From NCBI GenBank assembly GCA_024405115.1, contig JAKSPD010000003.1, forward strand, positions 1 to 64,000: DNA of 64,000 nt, given 5' to 3'. Origin of the DNA: Lachnospiraceae bacterium. Its GTDB lineage: Bacteria; Bacillota; Clostridia; Lachnospirales; Lachnospiraceae. The translations under genes and the position numbers were made by a program. This document shows, piece by piece, positions 54,553 through 63,265 of the stretch; position 1 is the stretch's first letter; every line of letters begins with the position of its first letter. Under the pieces are notes generated by a model. It searched no databases, was not told where the DNA came from, and worked only from the letters and a program-made list of their open reading frames with translations.

Positions 54553-55683
54553 TTATTTTCTGTCGCACAGGAAAGTGGTACATCCCATGTCAAAAGCGGT
54601 AATTGGCGTTCCATAAAGTGTCCGCGCCTCACCGGATGCTTTTCCGTCACGAACGGCCTTTGCTGCCCTGATAATCTCGTTAATGATTGAAGGATCAAGT
54701 TCAAGGTCACCATGGGAAGAACGGATAAGGTCAAAACGGTTCTTCATTGAATTAAGCTTTTCAAGGCTTGAAATATAGTTTCCCATATTCCTGAATTCTC
54801 CAAACAGATAGCTTTCACTGTTTTCTATGGTATCTCCGGCATAGAGGACACGGCTGCTGACATCAAGAAGTGCAATGCTTCCGGGAGTGTGTCCGGGAAC
54901 ATGGATTATTTCTATGGGACGGCCTCCCAGGTCAATGATATCGCCATCCTTAACAAAGTGTACCGGAACAGTTTCAGCAGCACTTTTTTTGTACAGTTCC
55001 AGATCATCTTCATGCATGTAACAGAAATCAAAATCTTTGTTACCTGCTATATGGTCGGAGTCAGCATGAGTATTAATAAGTTCTGACGGAAGTCCGCTCA
55101 GTGTTTCAGCAATTGACTTCATGCTGAATGTACCTGAGACTCCGCTGTCTATGACGAGCGCTTTGTCATTTCCTTCAAGAATGAATACACGGACAAAATC
55201 ATCCTCGATCCTTGAAGTATGCTTATCAATATATCCAAGTCTGAAATCACCCTGTATCTTTTTTCCTGTAAAATTCGCGGTGGATGTGGCAGCCAGTTTG
55301 CCGTCAACAAAGAACTCAGCCCTTGCACGTCTGAGAAAACCACCCAGGTTGACTGCATATCCCTTTACGGTGCCTTTTGAACCAATCAGGATGGGGCGCA
55401 TGAAATCCGTGCTCATATCAATGGTATTTCCGTATGCTTCACCTTCAAAAACATCGACTGTTGTTCCCATGGCTACATCCGCCAGCCATGCAATGACTCC
55501 TCCGTGCATGGTGCCACCGGTGTTCCTGCAGATTTCACTGACGGTGAAGTCCATGCTCACGGACTTTTCATCAGGATTGACATCTGTTATCGTTACCTTG
55601 ATTAAATCATCAAGGGCGCATCCGGTTTTCTGAAAGTAAGTTACGAACTTTTCCGCGCAGTTTTTATAATCCATGCTTTTCAT
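54553..55683 (-). CDS. Fusion of hotdog thioesterase and MBL-fold hydrolase
   Basis: A 376-aa protein with two enzyme-like domains. Residues about 1-145 form a PaaI/YbgC-type hotdog fold (NTGGTMHGGVIAWLADVAMG), normally an acyl-CoA thioesterase or a related acyl-binding protein. Residues about 155-376 form an MBL domain with THADSDHI (HxDxDH, Asp in place of the second His), HVPGHTPGSIAL, AGDTI and SSHGD. Both halves keep their key residues, so this is a real fusion and not a frameshift join. The start at 55683 is preferred over 55689 because GGAAGG sits only 1 nt from the latter and 7 nt from the former. Substrate unknown. Confidence 0.82.
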   Translation of the reverse strand: MKSMDYKNCAEKFVTYFQKTGCALDDLIKVTITDVNPDEKSVSMDFTVSEICRNTGGTMHGGVIAWLADVAMGTTVDVFEGEAYGNTIDMSTDFMRPILIGSKGTVKGYAVNLGGFLRRARAEFFVDGKLAATSTANFTGKKIQGDFRLGYIDKHTSRIEDDFVRVFILEGNDKALVIDSGVSGTFSMKSIAETLSGLPSELINTHADSDHIAGNKDFDFCYMHEDDLELYKKSAAETVPVHFVKDGDIIDLGGRPIEIIHVPGHTPGSIALLDVSSRVLYAGDTIENSESYLFGEFRNMGNYISSLEKLNSMKNRFDLIRSSHGDLELDPSIINEIIRAAKAVRDGKASGEARTLYGTPITAFDMGCTTFLCDRK

Positions 55684-55741
55684 AGTCATGCCTTCCGTAC
55701 ATAAATGTCTGTATATATAAGTATATGCTCAAAGAGGTGTT

Positions 55742-55770
55742 TTGACAAGCGCTCCCGATGGTGGTATATT
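55742..55770 (+). promoter_or_regulatory. lgt promoter
   Basis: TTGACA (55742-55747) and TATATT (55765-55770) with 17-bp spacing. The leader of about 34 nt ends in AAGAGGAAAG. Confidence 0.85.
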
Positions 55771-55810
55771 TCTTTAAAACAAACTTTAACGGATTTAAAA
55801 GAGGAAAGTC

Positions 55811-56707
55811 ATGAGTTACAACGGAGCAGATCTCATTTTTCCGCATCTCGGAATAGTGATCGAAAAAATGAAAAACCACATAACAATTGGCAATTTCGAC
55901 ATCATGTATTATGGCATCATAATCGGTGTGGGTTTCATGATTGGCATGCTTATTGCTGATAAGCTTGCTGCAAAAAGAAAAATGGATACTGATGCTTTAT
56001 GGGGTTTTTACAGCTATCTGATAATATTCGGCGTTCTCGGAGCCAGGCTTTATTATGTTTTATTTAATCTGGATTATTACATCCAGAATCCCAATAAGAT
56101 TTTTGCCATAAGGGAGGGCGGACTGGCTATCTACGGAGGCATAATAGCCGTTGTGATCACACTTATAATTTACTGCAGTAAAAAAAAGCAGAAATTCGGA
56201 CAGATGATAGATGTGCTCATTCCCGGTCTGCTTCTTGGGCAGCTGATGGGAAGGTGGGGAAACTTCTTCAACTGCGAAGCATTCGGACGTTATACCGACT
56301 CCCTGTTGGCGATGAGGATAAAAAGATCTTTAGTCAGTCCCTACATGATTGATGAGGAACTTCTGAACAACCTGATCATCGACAACGGAGTGGAGTATAT
56401 CCAGGTCCATCCCACATTCCTTTATGAGTCACTCTGGAACCTATTCGGTTTTATTTTCATTTTATGGTATGAAAGGAAAAAGCAGAAATTTGACGGGGAA
56501 CTCTTTCTCTTATACATGATTATTTATGGAACGGGACGTTACTGGATTGAAGGATTAAGGACGGATTCTCTCTATATCGCAGGCACTTCATTACGTGTTT
56601 CACAGTGCCTTTCAGCGTGCATTGTAATAGTTTCTGTTATCGTCCTTTTTGTGAAATACAGGAAGCTGAAACAGGAAAAATGTAATTTGAAAGATGAAGT
56701 TTCATAA
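55811..56707 (+). CDS. lgt: Prolipoprotein diacylglyceryl transferase
   Basis: A 298-aa polytopic membrane enzyme that attaches diacylglycerol from phosphatidylglycerol to the lipobox cysteine of prolipoproteins. Recognisable segments are MYYGIIIGVGF, GARLYYVLFN, REGGLAIYGG, the Lgt signature GRWGNFFNCEAFG and HPTFLYESLWN. It is a monocistronic unit with its own promoter and terminator, placed directly before the dcw cluster. The lipoprotein encoded at 42302 is a likely client. Confidence 0.95.
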   Translation: MSYNGADLIFPHLGIVIEKMKNHITIGNFDIMYYGIIIGVGFMIGMLIADKLAAKRKMDTDALWGFYSYLIIFGVLGARLYYVLFNLDYYIQNPNKIFAIREGGLAIYGGIIAVVITLIIYCSKKKQKFGQMIDVLIPGLLLGQLMGRWGNFFNCEAFGRYTDSLLAMRIKRSLVSPYMIDEELLNNLIIDNGVEYIQVHPTFLYESLWNLFGFIFILWYERKKQKFDGELFLLYMIIYGTGRYWIEGLRTDSLYIAGTSLRVSQCLSACIVIVSVIVLFVKYRKLKQEKCNLKDEVS

Positions 56708-56740
56708 CTTCTAAACTGTTTTGAAAAAAATACAATATAT

Positions 56741-56774
56741 AAACAGACTGCAACTTCAAGCAGTCTGTTTTTTT
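56741..56774 (+). terminator. lgt terminator
   Basis: AAACAGACTGC (56741-56751) pairs with GCAGTCTGTTT (56760-56770) over 8 nt and continues into TTTT. Confidence 0.92.
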
Positions 56775-56775
56775 A

Positions 56776-56803
56776 TTGACTTTGATGTAATTTCGAGTAA
56801 AAT
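56776..56803 (+). promoter_or_regulatory. mraZ/dcw cluster promoter
   Basis: TTGACT (56776-56781) and TAAAAT (56798-56803) are spaced 16 bp. The start point at about 56810 falls directly before the MraZ boxes. Confidence 0.7.
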
Positions 56804-56810
56804 ATACGTA

Positions 56811-56850
56811 AAGAAGTGGCAAAAAGTGTCATAAAATGTCAAAAAGTGGT
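56811..56850 (+). promoter_or_regulatory. Four phased MraZ boxes
   Basis: Four consecutive 10-bp units: AAGAAGTGGC, AAAAAGTGTC, ATAAAATGTC and AAAAAGTGGT. Three carry the AAGTG[GT] core and the third has AATGT. MraZ binds such direct repeats upstream of its own gene. The exact 10-bp spacing puts all boxes on one face of the helix, just downstream of the start point, as expected for autorepression. Confidence 0.82.
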
Positions 56851-56857
56851 GAATTTC

Positions 56858-57295
56858 ATGTTGATGGGTGAGTACAATCATACATTGGATGCTAAGGGCA
56901 GGGTTACGGTACCTGCCAGGTTCCGTGAGGAACTGGGCGATTCATTCGTTGTCACCCGTGGCTTTGAAGGCTGCATCACGGCATATCCCAGGGAAAGATG
57001 GGAGAGGATAGAAAAGAACCTTATGTCACTTTCACTCACGAATGCGGCAGGCAGAAAGCTTACCAGGCTCTTCCTTGGAAATGCCATTGAGTGTGAAGTC
57101 GACAAGATGGGCAGGATACTCATTCCGCAGCCTTTGAGAAACGCAGCATCCATAGTTAAGGACGTGGTTCTTACAGGACTGGGAGACAGGGTTGAAATAT
57201 GGGATCAGGATACATGGAACAGCCTCAATGGTGCTGATGCACTGGAGAATCTTACTGAAGACGAACTTAAGAGCCTGGAAGGACTGGAACTGTAA
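56858..57295 (+). CDS. mraZ: Division/cell wall cluster transcriptional repressor MraZ
   Basis: A 145-aa DNA-binding protein with two SpoVT/AbrB-like repeats, each with the DxxGR core ([15 protein letters not shown] and [15 protein letters not shown]). It controls the dcw genes through the boxes upstream. The start at 56858 matches the family ([11 protein letters not shown]); a longer frame from 56816 would run through the operator. The Shine-Dalgarno (AGTGGTG) overlaps the last MraZ box, so repressor binding and translation signals share bases. Confidence 0.94.
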   Translation: MLMGEYNHTLDAKGRVTVPARFREELGDSFVVTRGFEGCITAYPRERWERIEKNLMSLSLTNAAGRKLTRLFLGNAIECEVDKMGRILIPQPLRNAASIVKDVVLTGLGDRVEIWDQDTWNSLNGADALENLTEDELKSLEGLEL

Positions 57296-58230
57296 TGGCT
57301 TTTGAACATAAACCGGTACTCCTTACTGAAGTAATCGAAGGGTTAAACATAAAGCCTGACGGCATATATGTGGACGGAACGCTGGGCGGTGCCGGACATT
57401 CGTATGAGATAGCGGCAAGGCTTACAGAAGGCGGAAGGCTCATTGGGATAGACAGGGATGAAGAGGCAATAAAAGCGGCCACGGCACATCTTGAGCCTTA
57501 TATGGACAGGGTGACCGTTGTAAGGGGCAATTATGAGGACACCGCCGGGATCCTCAGGGAACTCGGAATAGAAAAAATCGACGGCATGCTTCTTGACCTG
57601 GGAGTTTCATCATACCAGCTTGATACCGCGGAAAGAGGCTTTTCATACAGGGAAGATGCACCGCTTGACATGAGAATGGACAAAAGAGACCCGATAACGG
57701 CTTACGACGTGGTCAACAGCTACACGGAACAGGACCTTTACCGAATCATAAGGGATTACGGTGAAGACAGGTTTGCAAAGAATATAGCAAAACACATAGT
57801 GGCTGAAAGAACCAGAAAACCCATTGAAACTACGTTTGAACTTTCTGAAGTGATCAAGGGAGCAATACCGGCAAAGATGCGTGAGGGCGGAGGTCATCCC
57901 GCAAAAAAGACATTTCAGGCAGTCAGGATTGAAGTAAACAGGGAACTTGAAATATTAAGGGAAGGAATCGAAGGATTCATTGACCTTCTTAATCCGGGCG
58001 GACGGCTTGCAATAATAAGTTTTCATTCACTTGAGGACAGAATAGTAAAGACTGCTTTTAAAGACGCCGAAAACCCGTGCATATGTCCCGGCAGCTTTCC
58101 GGTCTGCGTATGCGGCAGAAAGCCAAAAGGCATAAATGTAACAAGAAAGCCCATAATCAGCGGCGATGATGAACTTACCGATAACCTTCGCGCACACAGT
58201 GCGAAGCTGAGGATATTTGAAAGGACTTAA
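57295..58230 (+). CDS. rsmH: 16S rRNA (cytosine-1402-N4)-methyltransferase RsmH
   Basis: A 311-aa SAM-dependent methyltransferase (MraW) with [34 protein letters not shown] and the C-terminal [11 protein letters not shown] segment. Its ATG overlaps the mraZ stop (TAATG). rsmH is the usual second gene of the dcw cluster. Confidence 0.96.
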   Translation: MAFEHKPVLLTEVIEGLNIKPDGIYVDGTLGGAGHSYEIAARLTEGGRLIGIDRDEEAIKAATAHLEPYMDRVTVVRGNYEDTAGILRELGIEKIDGMLLDLGVSSYQLDTAERGFSYREDAPLDMRMDKRDPITAYDVVNSYTEQDLYRIIRDYGEDRFAKNIAKHIVAERTRKPIETTFELSEVIKGAIPAKMREGGGHPAKKTFQAVRIEVNRELEILREGIEGFIDLLNPGGRLAIISFHSLEDRIVKTAFKDAENPCICPGSFPVCVCGRKPKGINVTRKPIISGDDELTDNLRAHSAKLRIFERT

Positions 58231-58231
58231 C

Positions 58232-58750
58232 ATGGCAACCGGAAGGGTGGCAAGAAGACCCGAATATACAGAGAGAACAAGGTATATCACAGAGGGAAAT
58301 ACCGTCAGGGTAGTAAGAACTGAAACGGATCCCTTCTATGAGCGTGAGAGAAGAAGAAAGCTTCTCATGGAACGCAGCCGCCGCAAGCAGGCAGAGGCCG
58401 TTAAGGCAGCACGTAAGCAACAGGTGGTTTCCATTGCATTTCCGATGCTTCTCATACTCATGATATTTGTTTCCGCTTTCTTATATTTCGGTTACAGCTA
58501 CCTGACATTAAAGTCAAGCGTTGACAGCCATCTTGAGAACGTCAAGGTGCTTGAGACAAAACTTGAGAAGCTGAAAACAGAAAATGACGCCCTTGAGCAG
58601 AGCATTGATACGTCAGTTGATCTCAACTATGTTTATAACGTGGCAATCAATAAGCTGGGTATGGTGCATGCAGGGGCTGAAAATGTCATAACGTACGATA
58701 AAACAGAAAGTCAGTATGTAAGACAGTATGAGCAAATCCCAGAGTTCTAA
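58232..58750 (+). CDS. ftsL: Cell division protein FtsL
   Basis: A 172-aa bitopic membrane protein. A basic cytoplasmic N-terminus of about 72 residues is followed by one membrane segment (about 73-95) and a periplasm-equivalent coiled coil (SSVDSHLENVKVLETKLEKL) ending in a short tail. FtsL bridges the divisome with FtsB/DivIC and the transpeptidase encoded next. The family diverges strongly; the call rests on topology and on position between rsmH and spoVD. GAAAGGAC precedes the ATG at 58232. Confidence 0.85.
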   Translation: MATGRVARRPEYTERTRYITEGNTVRVVRTETDPFYERERRRKLLMERSRRKQAEAVKAARKQQVVSIAFPMLLILMIFVSAFLYFGYSYLTLKSSVDSHLENVKVLETKLEKLKTENDALEQSIDTSVDLNYVYNVAINKLGMVHAGAENVITYDKTESQYVRQYEQIPEF

Positions 58751-60872
58751 TAATAAAAAGGCAAAGCCTTTCGAACTCGGGGGCATCAGGTCAGCAAAGC
58801 TGACTGTTTTTCTTGTAGCGGTAGTGCTGGCGCTTGCCGGACTCCTTATTAAGGTTTATTCCATCCAGAATGAGAACCAGGATGCATACAATAAGAAGGT
58901 CCTTTCACAGCGGCAGTCTGAATATGTCTCAAAGACCATTCCATCAAGGCGCGGGGACATATATGACAGGAACGGAAACCGTCTTGCAACGAGTGAGAAG
59001 GTATATATTCTGATTCTTGATCCGGCACAGATGACGCAGGCGGAAGGAGTAAACGCCGACGGAACAAAAACCAGAAATGTTATCGCCCCGACTATAGAGG
59101 CAGTTTCGGAGTACTTTGGAACTGATGCGTCGGAACTTCGGAAAATCATAGAGGGAAACCCGACATCATCATATGTAAGGTTCCTTAAAGATGTCAGCTA
59201 TGATGACCGCCAGGGATTTCTGGATTATCAGGCAGAGAAAAACGCGGATTATCAGGCATCAGCTGACGCATCTGAAAAAAAGAAGAAGATTTCAGGCGTA
59301 TGGTTTGAGGATAACTATAAGAGAAGTTATCCATATGGGTCACTTGGATGTAACGTCATCGGATTTGCTTCTTCAGACGGTACCAGCGGGACAGGCGGTG
59401 TTGAACAGTATTACAATGATACGTTGTGTGGCCTGAACGGACGTGAGTATGGTTATCTTAATGATGACGCCAACCTTGAAAAAGTAATCAAGTCCGCTGA
59501 AAACGGAAACACGCTCATACTAACGATTGATTCCGGAATACAGGGCATTGTTGAGAAGTATTTAAAGGAATGGAAGAACGGGGAACCGGGTTCGAAATCA
59601 GCGGCCTGCATCGTGATGAACCCTAATAACGGGGAGGTACTTGCAATGGCAAGTACCAACAGTTTTGACCTCAATAATCCTGCAACAAGCGGAGACTATA
59701 CAGAAGATGAACTCTACAGCATGGGACTTATGCCTGCGGTAAGTGATTATAAGTCGAAACATCCTGATGAAATAACACCTTCTAAGGCGCAGATAGCTGA
59801 TTATTATACGCGTGATGAGATAATAGCCTTCGGTAAGAGTAATGCCATGTATAAGATATGGCGTAACATATGTGTCAGTGATACATATGAGCCCGGATCG
59901 ACACAGAAGATATTCACGGTGGCAGGTGCAATGGAAGAAGGCATCATTTCACCCCACGATGAATTTAACTGCGAAGGCCACATTCAGCTGACTGACGGAG
60001 TAAATACATGGAAGATAAACTGTGTTAACAGAAACGGACACGGGGTTCTTGATGTCACCGAGGGTATCAAGAAATCATGCAACGTTGTCATGATGAATAT
60101 AGCCTTCATGGAGAAGGCGGAAACTTTCGTCAAATACGAAAAAATCTTCGGATTTGGAGAATATACCGGAATCGACCTTCCGGCAGAAGCGGACACTTCA
60201 TCTTTAAGCTTCAGCGACGAGTCGATAGGACGTACGCAGCTGGCAACTAATTCTTTCGGCCAGAACTACAACTGTACAATGATTCAGATGGCTGCTGCCT
60301 ATGCATCAGTAATAAACGGCGGTAACTATTACCAGCCGCATGTCGTGAAACAGATACTGAATTCGGACGGGACCCTCATCAGGGAGACGGGTTCGACCCT
60401 TGTAAGGGAAACTGTATCCGAGGCTACCTGCAATTACTTAAAGAATGCACTGTTTGAGACCGTGGAAAGCGGAACAGGTTCGGCGGCGGCTGTTAAGGGC
60501 TATACGGTCGGAGGCAAAACGGGTACGGCACAGAAGCTGCCCAGGAGCGCCCGGACTTACGTGGTTAGTTTCTGCGGCTTTGCTCCGGTAGATGATCCGG
60601 CACTCCTATGTTATGTAATAGTTGATGAGCCTGCACTTCCGGGAGAAGAAGCGGCGCATTCGTCTTTTGCTTCAGGAATATTTTCAAAGATCATGGCTGA
60701 GGCACTTCCACAGGTGGGTATTTATCCCGAGGGAACACTTGCTGCTGATTACAGGGCACCGGAAGCCGATATTCCTGTTGAAGGAACCGAAAACGTGACG
60801 GACGAATACATCGAAGGCGATGCAGAAGACGGGGAAATCCCCGATATACTCACTGGAAGGACAGATTTATGA
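58728..60872 (+). CDS. Class B penicillin-binding protein (FtsI/SpoVD type)
   Basis: A 714-aa monofunctional transpeptidase with one N-terminal membrane segment (about 25-44), a dimerisation domain starting at RRGDIYDRNG, and the catalytic domain with STQK (nucleophile about Ser391), SCN and KTGTAQK. It cross-links septal peptidoglycan with FtsW. It has no C-terminal PASTA domain, unlike SpoVD of Bacillus, and ends in an acidic tail. An insertion of about 60 residues (around 325-375) precedes the active site. It overlaps ftsL by 23 bp and mraY by 4 bp. Confidence 0.92.
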   Translation: MSKSQSSNNKKAKPFELGGIRSAKLTVFLVAVVLALAGLLIKVYSIQNENQDAYNKKVLSQRQSEYVSKTIPSRRGDIYDRNGNRLATSEKVYILILDPAQMTQAEGVNADGTKTRNVIAPTIEAVSEYFGTDASELRKIIEGNPTSSYVRFLKDVSYDDRQGFLDYQAEKNADYQASADASEKKKKISGVWFEDNYKRSYPYGSLGCNVIGFASSDGTSGTGGVEQYYNDTLCGLNGREYGYLNDDANLEKVIKSAENGNTLILTIDSGIQGIVEKYLKEWKNGEPGSKSAACIVMNPNNGEVLAMASTNSFDLNNPATSGDYTEDELYSMGLMPAVSDYKSKHPDEITPSKAQIADYYTRDEIIAFGKSNAMYKIWRNICVSDTYEPGSTQKIFTVAGAMEEGIISPHDEFNCEGHIQLTDGVNTWKINCVNRNGHGVLDVTEGIKKSCNVVMMNIAFMEKAETFVKYEKIFGFGEYTGIDLPAEADTSSLSFSDESIGRTQLATNSFGQNYNCTMIQMAAAYASVINGGNYYQPHVVKQILNSDGTLIRETGSTLVRETVSEATCNYLKNALFETVESGTGSAAAVKGYTVGGKTGTAQKLPRSARTYVVSFCGFAPVDDPALLCYVIVDEPALPGEEAAHSSFASGIFSKIMAEALPQVGIYPEGTLAADYRAPEADIPVEGTENVTDEYIEGDAEDGEIPDILTGRTDL

Positions 60873-61897
60873 AACTGGAAGCCGAAACCGGATTATTAAG
60901 AATTTTATTTGAAACAGCACTTGTTTCATTCATCATATCCATGCTTGTCGGACCGAAGCTTATTCCGGCACTTCACAAGATGAAGTTCGGGCAGGAAGTA
61001 AGGGATGACGGTCCGGAATCGCATCTTAAAAAGCAGGGTACACCCACGATGGGTGGAATCATGATACTTGGTTCACTTATATGTGCCGTGGCAGTAGGAT
61101 TCGCCGCCATGGGCAAGGTGGATACAGGGGCACTTAAGATTCTTTTCCTGACGGTTACTTTTGGACTTACAGGACTTGCTGATGACTATCTTAAAATAAA
61201 GAGGCACAATTCTGACGGACTTATGCCGAAGCAGAAACTTGCCCTGCAGCTTCTGTCAGCACTGATTTTTGCGATATGGGTATGCTTTTCAACGGAAGAT
61301 GGAATTAATTTAGGAAGGGTGTATGTACCGTTTACCGGTTATGGGGACACGGCACTCTACTTCGATCTTCCTAAATGGGCGTTCATACCTTTCACGGTTC
61401 TGGTATGTCTCGGCACAGACAATGGAACTAATTTCACGGATGGTCTTGACGGCCTGTGTTCTTCAGTGACAATCGTAGTGGCACTGTTTTTCATGGCGGT
61501 CGGAATCATTCTTTCACCCGGGACGGCGCTTACGTCAGCAGGCCTTATCGGAGCACTGATGGGCTTTCTGATGTTCAATTCTTATCCTGCAAAGGTATTT
61601 ATGGGGGACACCGGATCCCTGGCCCTTGGAGGATTTGTGGCGGCCTGTGCGGTGCTTAACGGTGCGGAGCTTTACATACTGATTGTGGGATTTATTTATC
61701 TGGCTGAGGTACTTTCGGTGATAATTCAGGTTGGATATTTTAAGGCCACCAAGGGAAAGAGATTCTTCAAGATGGCCCCTATACATCATCATTTTGAACT
61801 GTGCGGGAATTCTGAAACCAGGATAGTAACAGCATTTACCATAGTCACTGCACTTCTTGCAGGGCTTTCGGTAATCGGATTTCTATATGTAAGGTAA
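60869..61897 (+). CDS. mraY: Phospho-N-acetylmuramoyl-pentapeptide-transferase
   Basis: A 342-aa membrane enzyme with about ten helices that transfers phospho-MurNAc-pentapeptide to undecaprenyl phosphate, making lipid I. Conserved cytoplasmic loops are present: KKQGTPTMGG, LADDYLKIKRHNSDGL with the Asp pair, NFTDGLDGL, and HHHFEL near the end. It starts in an ATGA overlap with the transpeptidase gene. Confidence 0.96.
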   Translation: MKLEAETGLLRILFETALVSFIISMLVGPKLIPALHKMKFGQEVRDDGPESHLKKQGTPTMGGIMILGSLICAVAVGFAAMGKVDTGALKILFLTVTFGLTGLADDYLKIKRHNSDGLMPKQKLALQLLSALIFAIWVCFSTEDGINLGRVYVPFTGYGDTALYFDLPKWAFIPFTVLVCLGTDNGTNFTDGLDGLCSSVTIVVALFFMAVGIILSPGTALTSAGLIGALMGFLMFNSYPAKVFMGDTGSLALGGFVAACAVLNGAELYILIVGFIYLAEVLSVIIQVGYFKATKGKRFFKMAPIHHHFELCGNSETRIVTAFTIVTALLAGLSVIGFLYVR

Positions 61898-61902
61898 TAG
61901 CT

Positions 61903-63264
61903 TTGGACAGACAGGGTAAGATATTAATAGCGGGAACAGGAAAGAGCGGAATTTCTGCAGCCAGAATGGTACTTGACATGGGCTGCAGGGTGGTTCTTTA
62001 TAATTCTGATGCAGGAACTGATCCTGAAAAGATCCTGTCAGAGTTTTCTGGAAATGATGCGGTTGAGCTGATTACAGGGGTGCTGTACGCCGGTCAGCTT
62101 CGTGATGTGGCGGCATGTGTCATAAGCCCGGGAATACCGCTTACAGCCGATTTTGTAAAAGTGATTGACAAAGCCGGTGTTCCGATAATTGGTGAGCTTG
62201 AAATGGCATGGCAGGCTTCGAAGGGGCATCTGTGCGCAATTACCGGCACAAACGGAAAGACGACCACGACCTCAATGACCGGGGTGATCCTTAAGGAGTA
62301 TTTTGACGATGTTCATGTAGTGGGAAACATAGGTGTCCCTTTCTCAGAGGAAGCCCTTCTGACAACGAATGAATCGGTAACAACCGTCGAAGTGAGCTCA
62401 TTCATGCTTGAAACGATAATGAGCTTCCATCCACATGTGAGTGCAATTCTCAATATCACACCGGATCATCTTGACAGGCATGGAACAATGAAAAACTACA
62501 TCCGATGTAAGGAGGCAATAACCTTTAACCAGACAGAAGATGATTACGTAGTTTTAAACTACGATGACGAAGAACTCAGAAGATTTGGAAAAAGCAGGAA
62601 ACTCCGTCCGCATGTAGTATGGTTCTCTTCAACGACGGAACCGGAAGGCGAAGCGCTTTTCCTTAAAGACGGGAAAATCATGATGAAGCTTTCGGGCAGT
62701 GAAGAGGAACTTATAGACGTTAAGGAAATGAGCATAATCGGACGCCACAATTATGAAAATGCAATGGCGGCCGCTGCAGTAACACTTAAGATGGGAGTTC
62801 CCGGAACGGCAGTCAGGAAGGGACTTATAAAGTTCAAGGCCGTTGAACACAGGATCGAGTTTGTCAGGGAACGCTGCGGAGTGAGATATTATAACGATTC
62901 CAAGGGCACAAATACAGATGCGGCAATCCAGGCCCTTAATGCAATGCCCGGCCCCACACTCCTGATAGGAGGAGGCTATGATAAAGGCTCAGAGTTTGAC
63001 GACTGGGTGAAGCTTTTCCCCGGAAAGGTGAGATACCTTGTACTTCTGGGACAGACAAGGGATAAGATTTCTGAGTGCTGCAGAAAATACGGATTTCGTG
63101 ACATCATTTATGCCGATGACATGGAAGAGGCGGTAAAGACGTGTGCGTCTTACGCCGATGAAGGTGACTATGTCCTTCTTTCCCCTGCATGTGCAAGCTG
63201 GGGTATGTTTAAGAATTATGAGGAGAGGGGACACATATTTAAACAATGTGTGAATGAGCTCTGA
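61903..63264 (+). CDS. murD: UDP-N-acetylmuramoylalanine--D-glutamate ligase
   Basis: A 453-aa Mur ligase that adds D-Glu to UDP-MurNAc-L-Ala. It has an N-terminal Rossmann domain (GTGKSGISAA), the ATP loop TGTNGKTTTT, NITPDHLDRH and the C-terminal YNDSKGTNTDA and LSPACASWGMF motifs. The start is TTG at 61903, with AAGG 8 nt upstream. It belongs to the dcw cluster, while murE and murF lie 50 kb away in the other block. Confidence 0.95.
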   Translation: MDRQGKILIAGTGKSGISAARMVLDMGCRVVLYNSDAGTDPEKILSEFSGNDAVELITGVLYAGQLRDVAACVISPGIPLTADFVKVIDKAGVPIIGELEMAWQASKGHLCAITGTNGKTTTTSMTGVILKEYFDDVHVVGNIGVPFSEEALLTTNESVTTVEVSSFMLETIMSFHPHVSAILNITPDHLDRHGTMKNYIRCKEAITFNQTEDDYVVLNYDDEELRRFGKSRKLRPHVVWFSSTTEPEGEALFLKDGKIMMKLSGSEEELIDVKEMSIIGRHNYENAMAAAAVTLKMGVPGTAVRKGLIKFKAVEHRIEFVRERCGVRYYNDSKGTNTDAAIQALNAMPGPTLLIGGGYDKGSEFDDWVKLFPGKVRYLVLLGQTRDKISECCRKYGFRDIIYADDMEEAVKTCASYADEGDYVLLSPACASWGMFKNYEERGHIFKQCVNEL

Positions 63265-63265
63265 T

